From: CAZDML01 sp964506645
GTDB lineage: Bacteria; Elusimicrobiota; Elusimicrobia; 2-01-FULL-59-12
Assembly (NCBI GenBank): GCA_964506645.1
Contig: CAZDML010000078.1
Span: forward strand, 1 to 9,722
Length of the DNA stretch: 9,722 nucleotides
Direction: 5' to 3'
Shown here: one piece after another, positions 1 to 6,135 of the stretch
How positions within the stretch are numbered: position 1 is the stretch's first letter
Layout: every line of letters starts with the position of its first letter
The notes under the pieces: generated by a model
Databases searched by the model: none
The model's input: only the letters and a program-made list of their open reading frames with translations
What the model was told of the DNA's origin: nothing
Program-made: the position numbers and the translations under genes

Positions 1-1370
1 GCGTGGATCCCCGCTATTACAAAGGAATTCCCATTTGGCACAAAAATCATGATGGAGTCGATGTTGTGGATGGTACGGCGCTCCTCATTAATGCGGCCGA
101 TGGTGTGTATGGAGTGGCTGCCAAGCATGGCCGTGTGATGCGGGCGATGCCGCTACTACAGCAGTTTTCCGAAAAAATTAAGCATGTGACAAACGGCGTG
201 AGCCCGCGATATTGGCCCACGGGGCTTTTTGAAGCCTATCATCGGCTGAAAGATGCGACCTTATTGAAACGAAAAAAACAGAAGCGACAGGAGCTGATTC
301 GCTGGATTGCTCAGCGTCAGGGATTGGGGGAGGCCTGGGCCGAAGAAGCCATTCGCGAAAACCGCCCCGTCGGCATTTGGACGCGGCGTGTGGTGCAGTA
401 CAAACGCTTGGAGCGTTTTCGGGAAATGATTCAAGACGCTACGATGCGTGAAGAATTTTTGGCCAGCGGTATTATTTTTATCGTCGGGGGGCGTATCCAT
501 CAGGACGATACCTACGGATTCCGTGAGTTCGATTTAATTCAGCAGCTGCTGGCCTTAGACCCCCGCTTGCGCGAACGTGTCATTTTCTTTGAGAACTACA
601 ACATTTGGGAAGCTCCAAAACTGTTCCAGGGCGCTGATTTCTCTGTCATGCTGGCCGATGATGGTTTGGAAGCCTCTGCGACCGGATTTCAGAAAGCACA
701 GATGAACGGGGCACTGATTCTCGGCAGTGATGATGGGGCTGTTCCGGAATCGGTGGTCTTTTATAACCCCGACGATCCAGATAGCCTAAATCAGGGGGCC
801 AACGGATTCAATGTCCCCTATGTGTGGAAACAAGAAGGTGATAAATGGGTGCATACCCCCACCGCCGAAGGGCTTTTGAGAGCGTTCCAGGCGTTCCGCG
901 TTGCGTATGATAACCCGCTTCGGTATGGGCAAATGATGCGCCATGCGTTGCAGAAGACCTCGTGGCTGAGCGTTCGCCGCACGGCCCAAGAGATGCTTCA
1001 GTTTTTTGAAGGAGTTGTCTTAACCTCGCAGCAGCGACGGGAGTCGTATCGCGAAGGCCGAGAACGCGTCGCGAAGATTCTGGGTGAATCTTCCTTGGCA
1101 GGGACGACAGCCGAGTTGGTTTTGGGAGGTCTTTCACAAATTCCAGGATTTATCTGGAAATTTAAGAAGGATCAACAGGAAGATGTTGAAATCTGGCGTG
1201 GACAGCCCGGGCTTGAAACGTTTAGTTCGGATTTTCATCGCATCTTGACACTGGGTTCGGTAGGGCTGTGGTGTTTGGCGTATCATGAAAACAATCAACC
1301 CGAAGGTGATATTTTGTCTTATCTCATTACACAGCTTCGTCCATGGAGTCCCCTTGCCCCTGTTGTGGTC
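1..1370 (+). CDS. Alpha-glucan phosphorylase-like (GT35) domain of a large multidomain protein; 5' end outside the window, 3' end at the assembly gap
   Basis: The frame is open from the left edge (codons begin at position 3) to the N run. The protein resembles the C-terminal half of glycogen/starch phosphorylases, which use phosphate and PLP to release glucose-1-phosphate from alpha-1,4-glucans. Visible landmarks, numbered from codon 3: an AAKHGRVM stretch (about 39-46) matching the NGVS-LHGEVSR region; HVTNGVSPRYW (61-71); RRVVQYKR (128-135), the phosphate-site KRIHEYKR equivalent; FFENYN (195-200); and ASATGFQKAQMNG (224-236), where K231 is in the PLP-lysine position. The GFQKAQMNG form is closer to short bacterial phosphorylases than to the classical GNMKFMLNG. 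The N-terminal half of the enzyme must lie upstream. After about residue 345 the sequence no longer resembles phosphorylase and becomes a linker. The GTG at 3 is not a credible start. The same polypeptide very probably continues across the gap into the GH77-like part. Confidence 0.82.
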
Positions 1371-1380
1371 NNNNNNNNNN
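1371..1380. other. Assembly gap (10 Ns) inside a coding region
   Basis: Ten consecutive Ns. The coding frame uses codon starts at positions divisible by 3 before the gap and at positions giving remainder 2 after it, so the reading frame is broken only by the arbitrary N length. A true gap length giving remainder 2 on division by 3 would restore a single ORF. A run of exactly ten Ns is often a scaffolder placeholder rather than a measured length, so an unknown amount of coding sequence may be missing. Confidence 0.97.
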
Positions 1381-3871
1381 AAAAATGGCCAGCGCTCATG
1401 CGCACGCGGCATCGTCCCAAGAGAGACAGGCTTTGGTGCGGCAAGCTTTAGGGATGGTCGATGGATTGGTGCATCATTTAAAGCACATTGAACTCATGGA
1501 AGAACACCAGGGAAATCCGGTCCATGAGCTTTTGGGCTTGGTCCAAGGGAAGCCCGATTCTGAGTTACAAAAATATTTAGCCAATCCTCGGTATCGACAA
1601 AATTTCGCCGCAGAGTTGCAGCGGCGCACGGATTTAGCACAGGAACTTCCCTCCACAACGCCGCGGGTTCGGCTTTTCGCGGTATCCGATAACACAGAAG
1701 GAACCGTGCTGGTGGCCATTGATGTGTCGGACAAAAACGTCATTGATGTGGAATTGGACAAGACCACTACACATCTGTACGGAACCGAGGCCTTCGATTT
1801 ATTGCTGGGACAAGGATTTTTTAAGCAGAGTCATCCCCGATTCCGCGTGCGCGATCTTATTCGTCGTGTTACGTATCGCGTCCATTCCAAGGAATCGCTA
1901 GCCCAGGAAGCGCAACGCATGGGTCGTGCCCAAGAGAATGCAGCACTTTGGATGGGTGTGCCAGGGATTCAGGTGCTCAAGTTGGAAAAATTTGATTCGT
2001 CGCTTCCGGGCGCTTGGTGGCAGGACCCGGAGCAGCTCAATGTGATCCCAACGGTGTCTGTTTCTGCCTTGCGTCGTAAAAAGAATGACCCCGGGATTGG
2101 AAAATGGACGGATGTCCCTCGATTCTTTGAGTCTGAACTCAAACGGTATGGGATGAATGCCTTCCATTTACTGCCGTTCTTTGCGACCCTTCCGGAAAAC
2201 GAAAGCCCCTATGCGCCGGTCAGTATGTCTGCCTGGAATACACGCTATCTGGATTGGTGTGTTGTGGATGACGTGCGTCCACGTTCAAGCGAATTTCGTT
2301 CCCTTCTGACTCCAGCGGCACCTCAGAGTCAAATTGATTTTGCCGATGTTCACGCACGAGAAGAACAAATTTCATGGAAGGCTCTTGGAGTTTTTGAAGA
2401 AACACACTTGGCTCGAAATTCCCCAAGAGCGCAGGATTTTAAGCGCTTCATCGAACAACGTACAGACATTTTCGACTATGCACAGTTTATGGCGCGACAT
2501 GAGCTTCTCAGTAAATCTTCTTTGGCTTGGACAGCCGGTGACCTGGAGGCCTTAGAGCGCGATCGTGCGGACGAATTAAATCGCCGCATCCTCCGTCACC
2601 AATACATGCAGTGGCTGACGCAGCAGCAGGCAACGGCGGCTCTGGAAGCGGTGGTGGATGCGGGCGGGCACCCGGTGATCGACATTCCGCTCTATCGCAA
2701 CAAAGACAGTGTGGAAGTTTACAATGCTCCTCAATTTTTTGTGGATGTCCGTGACCCCAAAAAACATCCCGGGATCTTGCGCGAAATGCATCCCCAGCGT
2801 TGGGAAACACTCCCCGAAGGTCAACGTGTGTATGAAACCTGGGAAGAATTGGCCTTGTGGAACTGGTCAGCGCTGCGGGAGACGCAGTTTGAGAAATTCT
2901 TGTCTGCATACCAGTACTGGTTGGATTTCCAGGTGTCCGGTAAACGGTTAATTCACGGCATCCGTGTGGATGGATCCCATCTCCTCTTTTCGGATATTCA
3001 CGGTCAACTCGACCGCGGCGGGCCTCCGGGCGAATTATTGATTGCACTGCTTTCACGCGTGGTCCGTGAGCGTGATGCGTTCCCTATGGCTGAAGCGTTT
3101 GACGGCAAAAGCCCCGTCGTAGGGAAATACGGATTTATTTCTACGGAAGGAGCACATCGCCTCAGCATGCACGATGATGCCGCCCGTTTTTTTCCCACAG
3201 AAGCCGATTTTACGAAGGCTTTCGATACGGCACTGGCGGCCAAAGCGGCGGGGACGCCCATTCTCTTAACGATCGGCGATTGGTGGGGTGACACCGACGT
3301 GATTAAAGCGCAAGATCCCAACGTCCCGTCTCGCCGTTTCTGGCGGTATCGTATCCCCATGGCCGGGGACGGCAATTTCGCACAGCGTCGCCGCTTTAAT
3401 GCGGGGCCTTATATTGCTACGAAGGTGAAGGAAGCTCGTGGTTCAGCCAAGTCGCAGAAAACGGTAGTGTGGGCAGCGATGGGTGGGTTGACGTGGGCCG
3501 CACTTATCTTGGCTGCAGGACTTCTTACGCATCAACCCACGGCCTTGCAGGCGCTGGGGCTCTTCACCCTGTCGACCCTTCTTTTTGGAGAAGAATTGTT
3601 GTGGCTGCGTTCCATCGGTCACACGCAAGTGGCGGGCCGACGCGCCGATGGCAGCCTTTGGACGGTTTCGGGTCTTAGCGCATGGCGGGAAGCACGGGTT
3701 CGACTGCATGAAGCGCTGGTGCATCCATGGATGCCGGGTTGGGTGGGGGACTTCATCTTAGCGCCTTTTGTGGACCCGCTCGCATGTTTGGGCGCTTGGA
3801 TGGGTTTTACAGCGGCTGATGACGGGCAGATTCGCCATCCCGGTGTTCGCCGGATGGCCATGGCGGCCTAG
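1381..3871 (+). CDS. GH77-like 4-alpha-glucanotransferase (amylomaltase) domain with C-terminal membrane segments; C-terminal part of the large protein
   Basis: The frame runs from the N gap to TAG at 3869-3871, about 829 codons. Region 1385-1900 is helical, then beta-rich, and is unassigned. From about 2045 it resembles GH77 enzymes, which move maltooligosaccharide segments between glucans: an NDPGIGKWTDVPRFF stretch like the GIGD-LG start of amylomaltases, then LLPFFATLPENESPYAPVS like the LPLGP-NSPYSPVS motif. The nucleophile candidate is the Asp at 2969-2971 in GIRVDGSHLL. The acid/base candidate is the Glu at 3092-3094 in PMAEAFDG. A third Asp is at 3278-3280 in TIGDWWGDTD. NVPSRRFWRYRI matches the late NVPGT-NWRWR segment. 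From about 3460 two hydrophobic stretches follow (WAAMGGLTWAALILAAGLL, then LGLFTLSTLLF), with another hydrophobic region near 3735-3800. Soluble MalQ enzymes lack these, so this protein is probably membrane-anchored. An ATG at 1385 exists but has no Shine-Dalgarno site; a new gene starting there is unlikely. Confidence 0.78.
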
Positions 3872-3923
3872 GGCCTAGAGTGTTTTAGGTCCTTTGGGAA
3901 CCGCGATTTAGCCACTGGACATA

Positions 3924-3952
3924 TTGATCCTCTGGGCGGGAAGAGCTACACT
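3924..3952 (+). promoter_or_regulatory. Sigma70-like promoter for the secreted-protein gene, predicting a nearly leaderless mRNA
   Basis: TTGATC (3924-3929) and TACACT (3947-3952) are separated by exactly 17 bp, and each matches the sigma70 consensus at 4 of 6 positions. Transcription would start about 7 nt downstream, near 3959, only a few bases before the ATG at 3962. The short interval contains no Shine-Dalgarno sequence. Confidence 0.5.
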
Positions 3953-3961
3953 GGATTGGGC

Positions 3962-4777
3962 ATGAAAAAATCAACGCGACATTGGCTCATCGGCGCAATC
4001 CTGGGGGTTTCCATTCTCTGCCCTATCCGGGCTCATGCTGTTTTCTTGCGGGTCTTCTCCATCGAACGTAGTAATTTGTCCTACCGCAACACGTCTCCTT
4101 ATATTCAATGGTCATCTTCAACGATTCAGGGCAGTACCGCCTCATGGGTGGCGGCCAATCAGTTTTTAATCCTTCAAACCGATTTGCAGTATCACACCGG
4201 CAACTGGGCTATCCAGGTGTTTACCGATAATACCTCCAGCTCGACGGCCAGAGGCACTTTTAACCTGCCCGACTGGTATGACGCTAATCACGTCTACCAC
4301 GCAGGAGGCACCGTTCAGGGACCGCTGACCCCGCTGTATAAAGGCCATGCGGCCTACGTCGATGGGAATAATGTACGGCATGTTCAGAAAGCCGGGCTTG
4401 TTTCAGCCGATGGGGAAAGCCGCTTACCCCTTATATGGGCGATGTCCGATGTCTTGGGACAAGTACCGAATGGAATTACGGAAAACCCCAATCCTCCCTG
4501 TAATTTTGTCACTTGCAATTGGTTTTACTTTTTGGATAAAGGCGACCGTAAATTAGTGAATGGTATTGAGTCGTCCGATTGGACTGACAATTTTGATTAC
4601 GCCGTTCCACTCAATCAAAACGGCTGGAAATGGGGAGAAGCCCCGAACCAGCGTGCACAGCCCACCCCTGGAGGCGATGGAACCGTCAGTGAATATCTCT
4701 TCGTCGCCGCCAACTTCCGAAATGGCACCCGCCAAGTCTATTCCACCACGATTTTCGTGGAATTGCTCACTTTTTGA
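3962..4777 (+). CDS. Secreted protein of unknown function with an N-terminal signal peptide
   Basis: The protein is 271 aa. It opens with a clear Sec signal peptide: MKKSTRHW, a hydrophobic core LIGAILGVSILCPI, and a likely cleavage after RAHA (about residue 23). The mature part is rich in Ser, Thr, Asn, Tyr and Trp with many beta-prone stretches, such as WAIQVFTDN and the C-terminal TIFVELLTF, as expected for an extracytoplasmic beta-sandwich or surface protein. A single CNFVTC pair near residue 180 could form a disulfide. I do not recognise a family. I chose ATG 3962 over the in-frame TTG at 3956 because it begins the positively charged signal-peptide region; no Shine-Dalgarno site precedes either. 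The gene sits 90 bp after the large glucan-active protein but has its own candidate promoter, so it is probably a separate transcription unit. A role in surface glycan binding would be speculation from the neighbour alone. Confidence 0.8.
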   Translation: MKKSTRHWLIGAILGVSILCPIRAHAVFLRVFSIERSNLSYRNTSPYIQWSSSTIQGSTASWVAANQFLILQTDLQYHTGNWAIQVFTDNTSSSTARGTFNLPDWYDANHVYHAGGTVQGPLTPLYKGHAAYVDGNNVRHVQKAGLVSADGESRLPLIWAMSDVLGQVPNGITENPNPPCNFVTCNWFYFLDKGDRKLVNGIESSDWTDNFDYAVPLNQNGWKWGEAPNQRAQPTPGGDGTVSEYLFVAANFRNGTRQVYSTTIFVELLTF

Positions 4778-4815
4778 GCGATAAATCAATAGGTATCGAG
4801 ACCCAAATATAACGT

Positions 4816-4829
4816 AGGCCTATGGGCCT
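4816..4829 (+). terminator. Possible weak hairpin after the secreted-protein gene
   Basis: AGGCC (4816-4820), loop TATG and GGCCT (4825-4829) form a 5-bp GC-rich stem about 40 nt after the stop codon. It is followed only by TTCAGATTT, not a clean T tract, so termination here would be inefficient if it occurs at all. Confidence 0.25.
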
Positions 4830-4880
4830 TTCAGATTTAGCCTTAGGTCGCATTGTTCCACTGCGAGCTTTCGCGCACAA

Positions 4881-4917
4881 TATAACTATGTTGAACAGTA
4901 CACTGTTGCATAATGCA
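4881..4917 (+). promoter_or_regulatory. Candidate -10 element followed by two palindromes upstream of the response regulator
   Basis: TATAAC (4881-4886) matches the -10 consensus at 5 of 6 positions; no good -35 box is visible at 17 bp. Just downstream lie two dyads: AACAGT-AC-ACTGTT (4894-4907), perfect in both arms, and TGCAT-A-ATGCA (4907-4917), also perfect. Both fall between the expected transcription start and the Shine-Dalgarno site, where a bound protein or a small RNA hairpin could control expression. The first arm pair does not match the usual LexA spacing. Confidence 0.35.
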
Positions 4918-4929
4918 GGAGGGGCGCTC

Positions 4930-5325
4930 ATGGGAGCGAATGTCTTGGTCATCGACGATGACGCGGGGATGTGCGAGTCGCTTAAAGACTTGCTGTCTCT
5001 GGAACACTATGAATGCGTGTCGGCGGAAACCGGGAAGAAAGGTTTGGCGATGGTGAAATCAGAACAGCCGCAGCTGATTGTTGTCGATTTGCAGCTGCCG
5101 GACATGTCGGGATTTCAACTCTGTCAGATGCTCAAGAAAGATCCCGTGCTACGGCAGATTCCAGTGGTCATGATTACGGGTCGTTTTACAGAACCCGCCG
5201 ATCGTGTCCAGGGATTTGATCTGGGTGCGGATGAATTCTTTGCCAAACCGTTTGATCCGGTCTATTTCGTTGCACGTTTAAAAAGTCTTTTGCGCCGAGG
5301 CGCAGAAGAAGCACCAACGAACTAA
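4930..5325 (+). CDS. Single-domain response regulator (CheY/receiver family)
   Basis: A 131-aa stand-alone phosphoreceiver domain, which would take a phosphoryl group from a histidine kinase and pass the signal on by protein contact. Visible signature: acidic cluster D9-D10-D11 (VLVIDDD) for Mg2+, phospho-acceptor D53 (VVDLQLPDMSG), switch Thr T83 (VMITGR) and conserved K106 (FAKPFDP). The domain fills the whole protein. The tail after the last helix (LKSLLRRGAEEAPTN) is too short for a DNA-binding output domain. The ATG at 4930 was chosen because AGGAGG at 4917-4922 sits 7 nt upstream and the receiver fold begins immediately. The frame is open back to 4822, but that extension has no family similarity and overlaps the dyads. 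No kinase gene is in the window, so the partner is unknown; an alternative is a diffusible CheY- or Spo0F-like intermediary. Confidence 0.92.
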   Translation: MGANVLVIDDDAGMCESLKDLLSLEHYECVSAETGKKGLAMVKSEQPQLIVVDLQLPDMSGFQLCQMLKKDPVLRQIPVVMITGRFTEPADRVQGFDLGADEFFAKPFDPVYFVARLKSLLRRGAEEAPTN

Positions 5326-5330
5326 TCTCA

Positions 5331-5390
5331 CAACTCTGAGCTCAGTGCTCAGAGAACTCACGGAGTTCTGAGTTCAGAGTTCTGAGTTGG
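5331..5390. repeat. Heptamer-based inverted repeat (large imperfect hairpin)
   Basis: The right arm is four consecutive 7-mers, GAGTTCT, GAGTTCA, GAGTTCT and GAGTTGG (5363-5390). The left arm (5331-5359) starts CAACTCTGAGCTCA, ends CAGAGAACTC, and pairs with the right arm across an ACG loop with several mismatches. The whole could form a stem of roughly 25 bp in DNA or RNA. It begins 6 nt after the response-regulator stop codon. No T tract follows, so it is not itself a classical terminator. Confidence 0.8.
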
Positions 5391-5406
5391 TTGTTTCGGG
5401 TGGGGG

Positions 5407-5459
5407 AAATACCCGTTTGAAGGTCTCCTGTGGAGGGGGCTTCCAAACGGGTATTTTTT
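5407..5459 (+). terminator. Rho-independent terminator downstream of the response regulator
   Basis: The stem is AATACCCGTTTGAAG (5408-5422) with CTTCCAAACGGGTATT (5440-5455), complementary with one bulged base, followed by a six-T tract (5454-5459). The loop contains a second small CTCC-GGAG stem. It lies about 80 nt after the stop codon at 5325 and is oriented for plus-strand transcripts. Confidence 0.85.
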
Positions 5460-5473
5460 GGTGGAACGGTACC

Positions 5474-5545
5474 TCAAACCGCAAGCCCAACACCGTAAGT
5501 AGCAAAGATAGCTTTGCGGTTTGAAATGTTCGATTTGCGGTTTGA
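5474..5545. repeat. Dispersed copies of the 12-mer TTTGCGGTTTGA
   Basis: Three copies lie here: one reverse-oriented copy with a terminal mismatch (TCAAACCGCAAG, 5474-5485) and two forward copies (5513-5524 and 5534-5545). A fourth, reverse-oriented, is at 5646-5657. The two forward copies are offset by exactly 21 bp, three heptamers, and the similarity continues into the following ATGT. A small perfect hairpin GCAAAG-ATAG-CTTTGC (5502-5517) overlaps the second copy. Confidence 0.8.
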
Positions 5546-5671
5546 GATGTGGTTGGACATAAAAAAACCCAGAGAGGGGAGGGGGTTCTCTCTGGGTTAA
5601 AGCGGTTAATTTTGAAGTTTGAAGTGCTGGATTTGAGGTCTTACGTCAAACCGCAAAGCGAACATTTCAAA
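5520..5671. repeat. 26-bp near-perfect inverted repeat enclosing a terminator
   Basis: The arms are 5520-5545 and 5646-5671. Each arm starts or ends with TTTGAAATGTTCG or its complement and carries a TTTGCGGTTTGA copy. Only one of 26 positions differs (A5533 against G5658). The 100-bp interior holds the minus-strand terminator and a tandem TTTGAAG heptamer pair (5611-5624). No ORF is present between the arms, and no convincing target-site duplication flanks them. Confidence 0.8.
5561..5598 (-). terminator. Rho-independent terminator for the minus-strand small-gene operon
   Basis: A perfect 11-bp stem, AACCCAGAGAG (5566-5576) with CTCTCTGGGTT (5588-5598), is joined by an 11-nt G-rich loop. 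On the minus strand it is followed by seven Ts (complement of A5561-5567). It sits about 85 nt beyond the stop codon of the gene ending at 5682. Nothing T-rich follows the stem on the plus strand, so it is one-directional. Confidence 0.85.
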
Positions 5672-5681
5672 GGTTAAAGAG

Positions 5682-5831
5682 CTACTGCAAACAGGGCGGG
5701 GGTTCGATGAGCCGGTGAATCACCTGCTGGCGCTCGCCGCATCGGGTACAGATCAAGTCGTAGCCTTCCATCAGGATGTCTAGAATGGCCAGACGGCCTT
5801 GGCAACGAACGCAAGCGCCAAAGATCTTCAT
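5682..5831 (-). CDS. 49-aa double-CxxC (zinc-ribbon-like) small protein
   Basis: ATG at 5831-5829 and TAG at 5684-5682 encode 49 aa. It carries two CxxC pairs, C7-V-R-C10 (GACVRCQGR) and C28-T-R-C31 (LICTRCGERQ), 17 residues apart, which is the pattern of a small treble-clef or zinc-ribbon knuckle. The intervening segment LAILDILMEGYDL is amphipathic, and the tail is proline-rich (EPPPCLQ) with one further Cys. The start overlaps the stop codon of the upstream 63-aa gene as ATGA, which strongly suggests translational coupling and explains the lack of its own ribosome site. A perfect terminator follows. I do not recognise a named family. Zn binding and a nucleic-acid or regulatory role are inferences from the cysteine pattern. 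Confidence 0.72.
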   Translation of the reverse strand: MKIFGACVRCQGRLAILDILMEGYDLICTRCGERQQVIHRLIEPPPCLQ

Positions 5832-6019
5832 GCGGCTTTGGCCTCCTCGTTAAGGTGTCTTCGAAATGCCGGGGCATAGCGCATGACGAAGTCCATCGCG
5901 GCATAACGGCGGTCCCATCGGCGCCGGATCTGCTGTTTGGCAGCGTAATGTTGTAAAAGAACGGCTTCTGCTTTGATGGGATCGCCAACGGCGGTTACGA
6001 GTTTTTTCACACTCCACAT
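5828..6019 (-). CDS. 63-aa basic small protein of unknown function
   Basis: ATG at 6019-6017 is preceded on the minus strand by AAGGAG, with about 8 nt between. The open frame extends to 6061, but that extension has no ribosome site and a different composition. The protein, starting MWSVKKLVTAVGDP, is rich in Arg, Lys and Ala and almost wholly helical by eye. QQIRRRWDRRYAAMDFV in the middle looks like a basic amphipathic helix that might touch nucleic acid or a membrane surface. There are no cysteines, no signal peptide and no membrane segment. It overlaps the downstream double-CxxC gene by 4 bp, so the two products are probably made together and may act together. I do not recognise a family. 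The clear ribosome site, the coupling and the downstream terminator argue that it is real. Confidence 0.68.
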   Translation of the reverse strand: MWSVKKLVTAVGDPIKAEAVLLQHYAAKQQIRRRWDRRYAAMDFVMRYAPAFRRHLNEEAKAA

Positions 6020-6077
6020 AGGACCCTCTCCTTCACACGACCTATGCTTCCCTCGACACACCTAGTCTATCCGACCT

Positions 6078-6106
6078 ATGTTACGGAGGTGTTACGGTAG
6101 GGTAAA
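6078..6106 (-). promoter_or_regulatory. Candidate promoter with tandem operator-like repeats for the small-gene operon
   Basis: Read on the minus strand, TTTACC (complement of 6101-6106) and TAACAT (complement of 6078-6083) are 17 bp apart, each matching the sigma70 consensus at 4 of 6 positions. Two direct copies of CCGTAACA (plus strand TGTTACGG at 6079-6086 and 6090-6097, an 11-bp period) fill the spacer and the -10 box, and an inverted GTTACG-type copy lies at 6112-6118. Repeats at one helical turn on a promoter suggest a dimeric regulator. Confidence 0.4.
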
Positions 6107-6135
6107 TTACACGTAACGTAAGAAAAATTTACAGA

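Noticed and set aside
1343..1380. Start of the second large ORF at ATG 1343
   Set aside because: It lies before the N run, in a frame different from the phosphorylase frame, and depends on reading through Ns. There is no ribosome site; the coding sequence simply resumes after the gap.
2508..3056. 182-aa minus-strand ORF inside the GH77-like region
   Set aside because: It is antisense to clearly conserved motifs and has Pro/Arg-rich shadow composition with no family resemblance.
3956..3961. TTG at 3956 as start of the secreted protein
   Set aside because: It adds only two residues before a standard signal-peptide ATG, has no ribosome site, and would lie upstream of the predicted transcription start.
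4822..4929. N-terminal extension of the response regulator from ATG 4822
   Set aside because: The receiver domain starts at ATG 4930 behind a strong AGGAGG; the extension covers the -10 element and dyads and has no family similarity.
5474..5671. CRISPR-like array
   Set aside because: Only four short 12-mers in mixed orientation and at irregular spacing; there are no spacers of uniform length and no cas genes.
5520..5671. A MITE-type mobile element
   Set aside because: The inverted ends are suggestive, but no target-site duplication beyond a trivial GG is visible and no second copy exists in the window; kept as a repeat only.
5674..5988. 104-aa minus-strand ORF
   Set aside because: It overlaps the two coupled small genes in another frame, has low-complexity Pro/Arg composition and lacks a ribosome site.
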